DNA from: Pantoea sp.
Lineage (GTDB): Bacteria; Pseudomonadota; Gammaproteobacteria; Enterobacterales; Enterobacteriaceae
DNA: 64,000 nt
Assembly: GCF_028283705.1 (NCBI RefSeq)
Contig: NZ_JAPWKD010000008.1
Location: 62,001-126,000 of the forward strand
Reading direction: 5' to 3'
In this document: in pieces, positions 44,467-53,415 of the stretch
How the letters are laid out: each line of letters opens with the position of its first letter
Position numbering within the stretch: position 1 is the stretch's first letter
Notes under the pieces: generated by a model
What the model saw: only the letters and a program-made list of their open reading frames with translations
Database searches by the model: none
Told to the model about the DNA's origin: nothing
Made by a program: the position numbers and the translations under genes

Positions 44467-45953
44467 ATGACCGCTTTTGCGCTTGAAGCCGAAGGCATCA
44501 GCAAGTTCTTCCCTGGAGTGAAGGCACTCGACAATGTCTCACTGCGCGTTAAACCGGGGTCGGTACATGCCCTGATGGGCGAAAATGGCGCGGGCAAATC
44601 CACTTTAATGAAATGCCTTATCGGGATGTATCGTCCCGATAAGGGCACCATTCGCATTAAAGGGGAGCCAGTGCAGTTTCAGGACACCATGGATGCTCTG
44701 CGTTCCGGGATCTCCATGATTCACCAGGAACTGAATCTGGTGCCTCATATGACCGTAGCTGAAAACATCTGGCTCGGTCGCGAACCGATGAAATACGGCT
44801 TTGTCGATCATGCCTTGCTCAACAGGCAGACACAGGAATTGTTGAACAAACTGAATATCCGCCTGAAAGCCGATCGTATGGTTGGTGAGCTGAGTATCGC
44901 AGCCCAGCAGATGGTGGAAATTGCCAAAGCCGTGTCGTGGAACTCCGACATCGTGATTATGGACGAACCGACCTCTGCGTTAACCGAAACAGAAGTTTCC
45001 CACCTGTTTGCACTATTATTCGTGACCTGCGTGAACAGGGCAAAGCCATCATCTATATCAGCCACAAAATGGATGAAATCTTTTCCATCACTGATGAAAT
45101 CAGCATTTTCCGTGACGGTGCCTGGGTGGGCAGCAACAGCACTACGCAGTTTACCCGTCAGTCGCTGATTACCCAGATGGTGGGACGTGAACTGACTCAG
45201 CTGTTCCCGAAATTTAACAATGCGATTGGCGAAGACGTGCTGACTGTGCGCAACCTCAACAGCAAAGGTCGCTTTAAAGATGTCAGCTTCACGCTGCGCA
45301 AAGGAGAAATTCTTGGTGTTGCCGGGCTGGTGGGTGCCGGCCGCAGTGAAGTGATGGAAAGCCTGTTTGGCATGGAAAGTTTCGACAGTGGTGAAGTGCT
45401 GATCGACGGCGTGCCGGTGAAAATCGACTCACCCTCCACGGCAATTGAGAAGGGCATGGCGTTCCTGACCGAAGACCGTAAAAAATCGGGGCTGTTTCTG
45501 GTGCTGTCGGTGCTGGAGAACATGAGCATCGTCAACATGCCGGATTACATCGGCAAAAGCGGTTTTGTCAGCCATATGAAGATGGCGCAGGACTGCATGG
45601 AGCAAATCCGCAAGCTGAACATCAAAACGCCGACCATGGACCAAATCATCAATAACCTCAGCGGCGGTAACCAGCAGAAGGTGCTGATTGCCCGCTGGCT
45701 GCTGGCTCAGCCGAAGATTCTCATTCTTGATGAACCGACGCGTGGTATCGACGTGGGTGCCAAAGCAGAGATCTATCGTTTGATCAGCGAACTGGCGAAC
45801 CGTGGCGTCGCCATCATTATGGTGTCCTCGGAGTTGCCGGAAATTCTCGGCATGAGTGACCGCGTGATGGTGATGCATGCAGGACGTATAACCGGCATCC
45901 TCAATAAAGAAGAGGCCGACCAGGAAACCATTTTGTCGCTGGCATCTGAGTAA
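44467..45953 (+). pseudogene. sugar ABC transporter ATPase (MglA/RbsA-like), frameshifted
   Basis: Double-domain CUT2 ATPase. The first frame (from 44467) covers Walker [10 protein letters not shown], the Q loop MIHQELNLV and Walker [14 protein letters not shown], then loses frame at about 45006-45015: after EVSHLF the expected [22 protein letters not shown] is found in another frame, which runs on through the second domain (GLVGAGRSE, LSGGNQQKV, LILDEPTRGID) to 45953. A net change of minus one or plus two bases in CTGTTTGCACTATT separates them; this is not a homopolymer. Both halves are otherwise well preserved, so either a very recent mutation inactivating the transporter or an error in the sequence. 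Confidence 0.88.
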
Positions 45954-45967
45954 GGCGCGAGGCAACT

Positions 45968-47002
45968 ATGAGCAACATGAAAGTTACAGCCCCCCAGGCA
46001 ACGGAACAACAGACATCCTTTTTCAGCAATTTGCGCCACAAGATGCCGAAAGATACCGGTATTTTTGTGGTGATGCTGGGTATTGCCCTGATCTTTGAAA
46101 TTGCGGGTTGGTATGTCCGCGATCAATCCTTCCTGATGAACACCAATCGTCTGGTGCTGATTGTGTTGCAGGTGGCGATTATCGGTATTATCGCGGTGGG
46201 GGTGACTCAGGTCATTATTACCACCGGCATCGACCTCTCATCCGGTTCGGTCATTGCGCTGACGGCGGTGGTCGCGGCCAGTCTGGCACAAACCTCTGAC
46301 AGCCTGACGCCGATGTATCCTTCGCTGGTTAACCTGCCAGCTGCCATTCCGATTGTTGCGGGTATTGGGGTGGGGCTGGTCTGTGGGCTGGTCAACGGGG
46401 TATTGATCACCAAAACGGGTATCCCGCCGTTTATCGCCACCCTCGGTATGATGGTATCCGCACGCGGTCTGGCGCAGTACTACACCCAGGGCAACCCGAT
46501 TAGCTTCCTGTCTGATGGCTTCACCTCGATCGGTCAGGGTGCGATGCCCGTGGTGATCTTCCTGGTGGTGGCGTTCCTTTTCCATATCGCACTGAAGCAC
46601 ACCCGCTACGGCAAATATGTCTACGCCATTGGCGGCAACATGACCTCCGCTAAAGTCTCGGGCATCAACGTCAATAAATACCTGATTATCGTCTACACCA
46701 TCGCCGGTGCGCTCTCGGGCCTGGCCGGTGTGGTACTGGCGGCGCGCGTCAGTAGCGGACAGTCAAGTATGGGCCTCGCCTATGAGCTGGATGCTATCGC
46801 CGCAGCAGTTATCGGCGGCAGCAGCCTGATGGGCGGCGTGGGTCGTATTACCGGCACGTTGATCGGTGCGGTGATCCTTGGTCTGATTAAGAGTGGATTC
46901 ACCTTTATTGGTGTGGATGCCTACGTGCAGGACATCATTAAAGGCATCATCATCGTCGCGGCAGTGTCCATCGATATGCACCGCAACCGCAAAAAACGCT
47001 GA
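45968..47002 (+). CDS. sugar ABC transporter permease (CUT2, RbsC/MglC-like)
   Basis: A 344-residue inner-membrane permease with about eight to ten hydrophobic helices and the BPD_transp_2 signatures GIDLSSGSVIALTAVV, GIPPFIATLGMM and AAVIGGSSLMGGVGR. Its sequence is intact, although the ATPase just upstream is frameshifted. The stop codon lies in the first bases of an ERIC element that begins at 47001. Confidence 0.92.
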   Translation: MSNMKVTAPQATEQQTSFFSNLRHKMPKDTGIFVVMLGIALIFEIAGWYVRDQSFLMNTNRLVLIVLQVAIIGIIAVGVTQVIITTGIDLSSGSVIALTAVVAASLAQTSDSLTPMYPSLVNLPAAIPIVAGIGVGLVCGLVNGVLITKTGIPPFIATLGMMVSARGLAQYYTQGNPISFLSDGFTSIGQGAMPVVIFLVVAFLFHIALKHTRYGKYVYAIGGNMTSAKVSGINVNKYLIIVYTIAGALSGLAGVVLAARVSSGQSSMGLAYELDAIAAAVIGGSSLMGGVGRITGTLIGAVILGLIKSGFTFIGVDAYVQDIIKGIIIVAAVSIDMHRNRKKR

Positions 47003-47127
47003 TACGCTTCATACTTCGCACTTTAGCTGCGTGGTCTGCGCTCCCTCACCCCGGTCACATAGTAATCTATGCTCCCGGGGCTGAGGTCGCTTGCCGCCTT
47101 GCTTCAGTACGAATTATTTCGCGTATC
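47001..47127. repeat. ERIC element (127 bp)
   Basis: Enterobacterial repetitive intergenic consensus sequence in reverse orientation. Terminal inverted repeats GATACGC ... GCGTATC; the central stretch reads, on the - strand, GCCCCGGGAGCATAGATTAC then TATGTGACCGGGGTGAG, matching the ERIC core (compare GGAGCTTACATAAGTAAGTG and ACTGGGGTGAG). Length is exactly the canonical 127 bases. Inserted just at the end of the permease gene. Confidence 0.88.
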
Positions 47128-47284
47128 GCTTTGGATGGCAGGTGATAAGTTTTACTACTGGCTTTGTCATATAACCTTCATTTAACCCCCTGATTTTCCC
47201 TGTCTTTACCCATGCTGACGCCATTCAGTGCACTAAAAAGAGTCGCCGGGTCATCACTTTTTTGCACACCTGCCTCGCATTTTC

Positions 47285-47301
47285 TGCACTTATTTGGTGC
47301 G
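47285..47301 (+). promoter_or_regulatory. NtrC binding site upstream of nac
   Basis: TGCACTTATTTGGTGCG matches the NtrC consensus TGCACYNNNNTGGTGCA at all but the last base. A possible half site TGCAC lies just upstream near 47264. It is about 130-145 bases before the sigma-54 promoter, a normal enhancer distance. Confidence 0.85.
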
Positions 47302-47430
47302 TTGCGCGTAATCTTTCAACAATCCGTGCCATGTGCTGCGCTTATTAACTCTAAAGTGGTAATCAGAAACGCTTATTTTCCGCGTCGTTAGGAAAAATCT
47401 GGTAAAGCTTTTACGTGTTTTGATAAAACC

Positions 47431-47446
47431 TGGCCTGCATATTGCA
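47431..47446 (+). promoter_or_regulatory. sigma-54 promoter of nac
   Basis: TGGCCTGCATATTGCA fits TGGCAC-N5-TTGCA with the essential GG and GC at the right spacing; two positions (A5 and C6) deviate. Located about 77 bases before the nac ATG, as in other enterobacteria, where nac is transcribed by RpoN RNA polymerase under phospho-NtrC. Confidence 0.85.
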
Positions 47447-47522
47447 ACCTATATCACCACAAGCCAGCAGGCTAAGAGCACCAATAATTATTGGGCATTC
47501 GGGGATCCGTGACGGAGGCAAA

Positions 47523-48440
47523 ATGAACTTAAGACGACTGAAATACTTTGTAAAAATCGTCGATATCGGCAGCCTGACTCAGGCAGCAGAAGTGTTGCAT
47601 ATTGCGCAGCCCGCGCTTAGCCAGCAGGTGGCGACGCTGGAGAACGAGCTGGATCAGCAATTGCTGATTCGTACCAAACGCGGCGTAACGCCGACGGAAG
47701 CCGGTAAAATTCTTTATGCCCATGCACGCACCATCCTGCGTCAGTGCGAACAGGCGCAGACGGCGGTGATCAATGCGGGCCAGGCGCTGAATGGCCAGGT
47801 TTCGATTGGTCTGGCACCGGGTACCGCAGCATCATCGCTGACCATGCCGTTGCTGCAAACCGTGCGCGAACAGTATCCGGATGTGCTGGTGTATCTGCAT
47901 GAAAACAGCGGTACCTCTCTGAACGAGAAAGTGATGAACGGCCAACTGGATATGGCGGTGCTGTACGACCGCGCACCGACGGCTGGCATCAACAGCATTC
48001 CGCTGATGAAAGAAGAACTGTATCTGGTCGGTGCGACCGACTGTCCAGGAGCCACGGTGGATCTGGCCGATGTGGCACAGATGAACCTGTTCCTGCCACG
48101 CGATTACAGCGCAGTACGTAAGCGTGTGGATGAAGCCTTCTCCCTGCGTCGCCTGAGTGCACGTATCATTGGTGAGATTGAATCGATTTCTACGCTGACT
48201 GCGGCAGTATCAAGCGGTATGGGCGTGACCGTACTGCCGGAATCGGCTGCGCGTGCGCTGGTCAGTTCTACTCATGCCTGGATGGCGCGTATCAACAGCC
48301 CATCGCTGAATCTGCCGCTGTCACTGAACGTGTCTGCGCGTCTGCCACTGTCGCCATCAGCGCAGGCGGTGAAAAATATTCTGCTGTCGCTGCTGAATAA
48401 GCCGATGGTGGAAGATCGTGAATTAATGCTGGTGGGTTGA
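47523..48440 (+). CDS. nac: Nac, LysR-type nitrogen assimilation control regulator
   Basis: A 305-residue LysR regulator very close to enterobacterial Nac: N-terminus NLRRLKYFVKIVDIGSLTQA with helix-turn-helix LHIAQPALSQQVATLE, and APGTAASSLTMPLLQ, YLHENSG, EAFSLRRL..IGEIES. In enterobacteria Nac relays nitrogen limitation to sigma-70 promoters (for example activating hut, ure, codBA-type genes and repressing gdhA). I chose ATG 47523 (GGAGG ahead) rather than the longer frame at 47442, which crosses the sigma-54 promoter. The NtrC site and sigma-54 promoter support the identity. cbl follows, as in E. coli. Confidence 0.95.
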   Translation: MNLRRLKYFVKIVDIGSLTQAAEVLHIAQPALSQQVATLENELDQQLLIRTKRGVTPTEAGKILYAHARTILRQCEQAQTAVINAGQALNGQVSIGLAPGTAASSLTMPLLQTVREQYPDVLVYLHENSGTSLNEKVMNGQLDMAVLYDRAPTAGINSIPLMKEELYLVGATDCPGATVDLADVAQMNLFLPRDYSAVRKRVDEAFSLRRLSARIIGEIESISTLTAAVSSGMGVTVLPESAARALVSSTHAWMARINSPSLNLPLSLNVSARLPLSPSAQAVKNILLSLLNKPMVEDRELMLVG

Positions 48441-48990
48441 TTGCGGTCGGGGGCGACCGGTCAGGCTGCGCCCGACACCTACTACGAGGTGATTTCGTTC
48501 GCTATGGCGTGGTTTCGTTCGCTACAGGCACTGGCAGTTTCAGTTCGCCGGTGCGGCGACCGAGAAAAGGGGACCTGGTCGTCCCCTTTGCATTCTCCGG
48601 CCTTGCGCCGCCTGCCTCGCCGCTTCGCGGCTTTTTCGCGCGATAAATCGCGCCGCTACACACCACCTTCCGCCGCATCCATGCGGCTCATCCTGGAATC
48701 GTTCCCGCGCTCAGCGAGTCCGGATGGTGCTCACCCCATGGCTGCCCCAGCCATGCCCGTCCGCCTGCACGGGCGACCCTGAAACTGCCCGAAGCCTGGC
48801 GGGCGGAACCTTCTCAGAGCAGAACCGCTGCCGCCAGCGGCCGGCGAACAAGATCGCCACCGCCCCAGCCCGGTCTGGCTCCTCCCCCCCTTATTACCAT
48901 TCCGCATAACAAACCGTTTTTTATTATTTGTTGTACTGCCACCAACTTCATAACATGGATGAAACAGGGGCAGGAACAAGGAGAAAAGGT
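48441..48990. other. GC-rich intergenic region between nac and cbl
   Basis: About 550 bases with no supported gene. It contains one copy of a GCGCGATAAATCGCGC palindrome (about 48637-48653) also seen at 55397 and other short GCG-rich inverted repeats, probably REP-like. The 3' end must hold the cbl promoter; GGAG precedes its GTG. Frames that can be read here lack any family resemblance. Confidence 0.5.
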
Positions 48991-49950
48991 GTGAATTTCC
49001 AGCAACTTAAAATTATACGTGAAGCAGCCCGTTGCGAGTTCAACCTGACTGAAGTCGCTAACACGCTCTTTACCTCGCAATCCGGGGTCAGTCGCCATAT
49101 TCGCGATCTGGAAGATGAACTTGGCGTCGAAATTTTTATCCGTCGTGGTAAGCGTCTGCTAGGGATGACCGAGCCAGGTAAAGCGTTGCTGACCATTGCT
49201 GAACGCATCCTTGATGAAGCGGGCAAAGTCCGCCGCCTCGCCGATGTGTTTACCAATGAAACCAGCGGGGTGCTGACCATCGCCACCACCCATACCCAGG
49301 CGCGTTATAGCCTGCCGCGGGTGATCAAAGCTTTTCGCCAGCTCTACCCCAATGTACGGCTGGAGCTGAATCAGGGATCGCCGCAGGAAATTGTGGCGAT
49401 GCTGCTGGCGGGGGAGGCGGATGTCGGTATCGCCAGTGAACAACTGGTGAATAACGCCAGCCTGGCCGCCTTCCCGTGGTTTAGCTGGCATCACTCGCTG
49501 CTGGTGCCGCACGATCATGAACTGTTGCAGACGGAGCAGGTATCGCTGGGTCAGTTGAGTCGCTATCCGCTGATCACCTACCGCCAGGGTATCACTGGTC
49601 GTTCACGTGTTGACCGCGCCTTCCAGGCTGCCGGGTTGAAGCCGGATATCGTGCTCAGCGCCCAGGATTCTGATGTGGTAAAAACCTATGTCGAGCTGGG
49701 TCTCGGCGTCGGCATCCTCGCCGACCAGGCTTGCGATATCTATGATGGTGAAGATCTGGTAAAAATCGATGCCCGTCATTTATTCGATGCCAACACCGTC
49801 TGGCTGGGCCTGAAACGCGGCCAGCTGCAACGTAACTATGTCTGGCAATTCCTCGAACTCTGTAACGCCAACCTGTCGCTGGAAGAGATCAAGCGTCAGG
49901 CGCTCTCCTACGAAACCGGCGAAGAACCCGCCATCGACTTCCAGATCTAA
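48991..49950 (+). CDS. cbl: Cbl, LysR-type CysB-like regulator
   Basis: A 319-residue protein nearly colinear with E. coli Cbl: NFQQLKIIREAARCEFNLTE, LFTSQSGVSRHIRDLEDELG, TTHTQARYSLPRVIKAF, TYRQGITGRSR and the C-terminal WLGLKRGQLQRNYVWQFLEL. Start is GTG 48991, preceded by AAGGAG 7 bases upstream; a longer frame to 48928 lacks support. In E. coli Cbl activates tau and ssu sulfonate-utilisation genes and responds to adenosine phosphosulfate, and its gene is linked to nac. No sulfonate genes are in this window. Confidence 0.94.
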   Translation: MNFQQLKIIREAARCEFNLTEVANTLFTSQSGVSRHIRDLEDELGVEIFIRRGKRLLGMTEPGKALLTIAERILDEAGKVRRLADVFTNETSGVLTIATTHTQARYSLPRVIKAFRQLYPNVRLELNQGSPQEIVAMLLAGEADVGIASEQLVNNASLAAFPWFSWHHSLLVPHDHELLQTEQVSLGQLSRYPLITYRQGITGRSRVDRAFQAAGLKPDIVLSAQDSDVVKTYVELGLGVGILADQACDIYDGEDLVKIDARHLFDANTVWLGLKRGQLQRNYVWQFLELCNANLSLEEIKRQALSYETGEEPAIDFQI

Positions 49951-50019
49951 CTTCCCGCGTGCGGCTCGTTCGGGCCGCGCAGCATAAAATTTCTTTTCCC
50001 GCCACAAAACGCGTAGCTG

Positions 50020-50081
50020 TGTCATTTCGTTCTCGCAGAAAAACATCCTGCGCTGTGCCGCCGCGTTACAGTGAAATGACA
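50020..50081. promoter_or_regulatory. inverted repeat upstream of the GabD-like gene
   Basis: TGTCATTTC (50020-50028) and GAAATGACA (50073-50081) form a 9-bp perfect inverted repeat 44 bases apart, flanked by related GTGTC/GACAC-type bases, directly before ATG 50100. Spacing is too wide for a simple dimer site but could be two operator half-regions or a leader hairpin. GGGGAA is the ribosome binding site. Confidence 0.45.
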
Positions 50082-50099
50082 TAGACACAGGGGAAAAGC

Positions 50100-51557
50100 A
50101 TGTCGCGAATTCAACTGAAAGATACGGAATTACTGCGCCAGCAGGCGTTATTTGGCGGGCGCTGGCAGGATGCGCACAGCGGCGCGACGTTGCCGGTTGT
50201 CGATCCTTCCACTCAGGAAACGCTGGCGACCATCCCGGCACTGGGTGCGGTAGAAACCGAACAGGCAATAGATTATGCCGAATCGGTACGCATCAGCTGG
50301 GGTAAGACGCCGAATGCCGCCCGCGCGGCGTTGCTGGAAAAGTGGCATCAGCTGATCCTGGAGAATGCGGATGACCTGGCGATCATCATGACCGCCGAAC
50401 AGGGCAAACCGCTGGCGGAAGCCAAAGGCGAAGTGCTGTACGGTGCCAGTTTCGTTAAATGGTTCGCGGAAGAGGCGCGCCGTATCTATGGCGATACCAT
50501 CCCGGCACCGAGCGAAGATCGCCGCATACTGGTGTTGAAACAACCGGTGGGGGTGGCTGCTGCCATCACGCCGTGGAACTTCCCGATTGCGATGATCACC
50601 CGCAAAGTTGCTCCGGCGCTGGCAGCTGGGTGCCCCATCATTGTGAAACCTTCCGAACTGACGCCGTTATCCGCACTGGCGCTGGCGGTGCTGGCCGAAC
50701 GCGCAGGCTTCCCGAGCGGCGTGCTTCAGGTATTGACCGGTCTGCCTGCCGATATCGGCAGCACGCTCACTGCCAGCCGCACGGTGCGCAAAATCTCCTT
50801 CACCGGTTCCACGCGCATTGGGCAGTTGCTGATGCAGCAAAGTGCCGACAGCGTGAAACGTTTGAGCCTGGAACTGGGCGGCAATGCACCCTTGATCGTC
50901 TTTGACGATGCCGACCTGGAGATTGCGATTGCTGGCGTGATGGCGAGCAAGTTTCGTAATGCCGGACAAACCTGCGTCTGCGCCAACCGCATCCTGGTGC
51001 AGCGTGGTATTTATGAACTTTTCAGCGCCCGGTTGCTGGCAGCGGTGGCGACGTTAAAAGTCGGCGACGGCTTTGATGCGCAAAGCACCATCGGTCCGTT
51101 GATTAACGATCGCGCGGTTGAAAAGGTGAATAGCCATATTGATGATGCGCTGAGCCAGGGGGCAACCCTGCTGACGGGGGGTATCAGCCAGCCCAACGGC
51201 ACTTTTGTTCAGCCAACGGTGCTCGGTAATGTCACCAGCCGCATGCGTATCGCCCATGAAGAAACCTTTGGCCCGGTTGCACCGTTGTTTATTTTTGATG
51301 AAGAAGAAGAAGCCATCGCTATGGCGAATGATACGCCTTATGGTCTCGGTGCTTATTTCTTCACCGAAAATATTCGGCGGGCGTGGCGCGTAGCAGAAGC
51401 GCTGGAATTTGGCATGGTGGGATTTAATACCGGTGCCATTTCATTAGATGCCGCGCCATTCGGAGGAATTAAATTATCCGGCTTAGGACGTGAAGGATCA
51501 CGCTACGGAATTGAAGAGTATCTGGAGCAGAAAACTTTTCATCTTGGCAGCCTCTGA
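50100..51557 (+). CDS. NAD(P)-dependent semialdehyde dehydrogenase (GabD-like)
   Basis: A 485-residue aldehyde dehydrogenase of the succinate-semialdehyde type: EQGKPLAEAKGEVLYGASF, TPWNFPIAMITRKVAPALAAG, catalytic Glu in LELGGNAPLI (about residue 259), catalytic Cys in NAGQTCVCANR (about 291) and LGREGSRYG. Would oxidise succinate semialdehyde or glutarate semialdehyde from polyamine or GABA breakdown. It is a single-gene unit with a terminator at 51584, next to a large cluster of amine-type oxidoreductases, so it may complete the same pathway, but its exact substrate is not decided. Confidence 0.85.
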   Translation: MSRIQLKDTELLRQQALFGGRWQDAHSGATLPVVDPSTQETLATIPALGAVETEQAIDYAESVRISWGKTPNAARAALLEKWHQLILENADDLAIIMTAEQGKPLAEAKGEVLYGASFVKWFAEEARRIYGDTIPAPSEDRRILVLKQPVGVAAAITPWNFPIAMITRKVAPALAAGCPIIVKPSELTPLSALALAVLAERAGFPSGVLQVLTGLPADIGSTLTASRTVRKISFTGSTRIGQLLMQQSADSVKRLSLELGGNAPLIVFDDADLEIAIAGVMASKFRNAGQTCVCANRILVQRGIYELFSARLLAAVATLKVGDGFDAQSTIGPLINDRAVEKVNSHIDDALSQGATLLTGGISQPNGTFVQPTVLGNVTSRMRIAHEETFGPVAPLFIFDEEEEAIAMANDTPYGLGAYFFTENIRRAWRVAEALEFGMVGFNTGAISLDAAPFGGIKLSGLGREGSRYGIEEYLEQKTFHLGSL

Positions 51558-51583
51558 TTAAAAATTAACAAACGAATAGCTCA

Positions 51584-51621
51584 GCGCCTGTTGCCTTTGG
51601 TAACAGGCGCTTTTTATTTTG
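51584..51621 (+). terminator. terminator after the GabD-like gene
   Basis: AGCGCCTGTTGCC (51584-51596) pairs with GGTAACAGGCGCT (51600-51612), with a 3-base TTT loop, followed by TTTTATTTT. A strong intrinsic terminator that separates this gene from the downstream operon. Confidence 0.92.
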
Positions 51622-51678
51622 TGCGCAATGTCATGTTTTTCCCGGCATTCGCTGTTTTAGTGCAAGTTTCATGCGAGG

Positions 51679-51695
51679 TGCACCAAAGGGATGCA
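51679..51695 (+). promoter_or_regulatory. probable NtrC binding site upstream of catabolic operon
   Basis: TGCACCAAAGGGATGCA matches the NtrC consensus TGCACYNNNNTGGTGCA in both half sites apart from the TGG of the right arm (GGA here). It lies about 120 bases before the sigma-54 element at 51815, a typical enhancer position. Confidence 0.7.
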
Positions 51696-51814
51696 CGTAT
51701 TTTGTGAAGTAAATCATCTGTTTATTGCTTCGGCAATTCCGCAAAATTTAGCTCGCCAATACGGCAGAAAATTTTTTTGGGCTGTTTTTTACGCATTATT
51801 ATTTTTTGGTGGGC

Positions 51815-51830
51815 TGGCATACTTTCTGCA
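51815..51830 (+). promoter_or_regulatory. sigma-54 promoter of catabolic operon
   Basis: TGGCATACTTTCTGCA: essential GG and GC at the proper 10-base spacing, TGGCA intact and TGCA at the -12 element. It is 85 bases upstream of ATG 51915, in a 300-base region with no gene. Together with the NtrC-like site it indicates expression under nitrogen limitation. Confidence 0.8.
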
Positions 51831-51914
51831 TTAGCTTATTAACAGCGCAGATAACTGTGGCAAGAAGTTTTAATTAGCACGCTAATGACGGGTGTAACAA
51901 ATAAGGATTTTTCC

Positions 51915-53384
51915 ATGTTAAGTTTCGACCCTGAAAAAGTTTCTTTACCCGCTGGACATTATATTAATGGTCAGCATCAACATACGCAGGGCGAGTCTTT
52001 TGCGGTTAAACGCCCCTCCGATGGCAAAGTCTACGCCAGCCTGAATGAAGCCACCGCAGAGGATGTGGATAGTGCGGTCACTATCGCTCACCACGCATTA
52101 ACTGCCAGCGGCTGGTGCAGCTGCCCACCGCGTGAACGCGGCAAAGTGCTGCGTCGCTGGGCGGATCTGATTGAGAGCGACCTGTTGCTGGCGCAGCTGG
52201 AAGCGCTCGGTTCCACCCGCCCGATCAGCGACGTGGTGCAGCATGAAATTCCGTTCACCGCTGAAGCGATTCGTTTCTACGCCGAGTGCGCCGACAAATA
52301 CAGCGGCGACCTGTTCCCGACCAAAGAAAGCAGCCTTGGCATGCTGATCTCTGAACCTTATGGCGTCATCGGCGCCATCACCCCGTGGAATTTCCCGTTA
52401 TCGATGGCGTCATGGAAATGCGGCCCGGCGCTGGCGGCGGGCAATGCCGTGGTGCTGAAACCCTCCGAGCTGACACCGTTCTCCACCGTACGCATGGCTG
52501 AGCTGGCTGTGCAGGCCGGTTTACCGGCGGGCATCCTGAATATTGTGCAGGGTAGCGGGGCGGTGACCGGCCATGCACTGGTCACGCACCCGCTGGTGCG
52601 CAAAGTCTCCTTTACCGGTTCTACCGTGACCGGTGCACGCATCATGAGTGATGCAGCGCAGCACGGCATGAAGCCGGTCACGCTGGAACTGGGTGGCAAA
52701 AGTCCACAGCTGGTGTTCGATGATGCAGGCGATATTGAGGTGCTGGCGCAGCGCATCCTGCGCGGCTTTACCGCCAATGGCGGCCAGGCCTGCGTGGCCG
52801 GTACGCGTCTGATTGTGCAACGTGGTATCGCACAGCCGTTGCTGGATCGTCTGGTGACGCTGTGCCAGCAACCGCGTCCGGGTGTCACCTGGCAGGATGA
52901 CAGCCGTTATGCACCGCTGATAGACGAACGCCAGGGCCACAAAGTGGCGTCGGTGATCGCGGCCGCGAAAGCGCAGGGGGCGGAGGTGCTGGTAGGTGGC
53001 GAGCGTTTTGCCGACACCGCCGAAGGCTGGTTCTGGCAGCCAACGCTGTTATGCGGCGTGGCACCTGATAATCCGGCGGTGCAGCAGGAAATTTTTGGCC
53101 CGGTACTTACCGTGCAGGCGTTTGACGACGAAGAGGAAGGCCTACAGCTGGCAACGCATGAAACCTATGGTTTGTGCGCCGGAGTGCACACCCTGAGCCT
53201 GCCACGGGCGATGCGGGCAATGCGTGCACTGGAATCCGGCACCGTGTGGATCAACCGCTATGGCCGTTCCGGCGATTTTATTATCCCCACCGGCGGCTTC
53301 CTTGGCTCCGGTATTGGCAAAGATCTGGGGCGTCAGGCTTTTCAGGCCTGTCAGCGCCAGAAGAGTGTATTAATCGATTTTTAA
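51915..53384 (+). CDS. NAD(P)-dependent aldehyde dehydrogenase
   Basis: A 489-residue ALDH, first gene of the operon. ATG 51915 is used (AAGGA 8 bases before it). Intact catalytic elements: TPWNFPLSMASWKCGPALAAG, LELGGKSPQLVFDD (Glu near 257) and GGQACVAGTRL (Cys near 294), C-terminal FGPVLTVQAFDDEEEG. Likely oxidises the aldehyde released when an amine is oxidised by the DAO-family enzymes downstream. Low similarity to GabD next door, so a different substrate is expected. Confidence 0.87.
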   Translation: MLSFDPEKVSLPAGHYINGQHQHTQGESFAVKRPSDGKVYASLNEATAEDVDSAVTIAHHALTASGWCSCPPRERGKVLRRWADLIESDLLLAQLEALGSTRPISDVVQHEIPFTAEAIRFYAECADKYSGDLFPTKESSLGMLISEPYGVIGAITPWNFPLSMASWKCGPALAAGNAVVLKPSELTPFSTVRMAELAVQAGLPAGILNIVQGSGAVTGHALVTHPLVRKVSFTGSTVTGARIMSDAAQHGMKPVTLELGGKSPQLVFDDAGDIEVLAQRILRGFTANGGQACVAGTRLIVQRGIAQPLLDRLVTLCQQPRPGVTWQDDSRYAPLIDERQGHKVASVIAAAKAQGAEVLVGGERFADTAEGWFWQPTLLCGVAPDNPAVQQEIFGPVLTVQAFDDEEEGLQLATHETYGLCAGVHTLSLPRAMRAMRALESGTVWINRYGRSGDFIIPTGGFLGSGIGKDLGRQAFQACQRQKSVLIDF

Positions 53385-53415
53385 TTTCCGTTTCAGACAA
53401 CGACGAGGTCGCGTC

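Noticed and set aside
43510..47002. naming the sugar transporter mgl or rbs
   Set aside because: The family is clear, but no adjacent catabolic or regulator gene fixes the sugar, and the binding-site residues cannot be judged by eye.
48441..48909. short + strand frames between nac and cbl
   Set aside because: GC-rich, repeat-like DNA with REP-type palindromes; the frames lack ribosome binding sites and any protein-like pattern.
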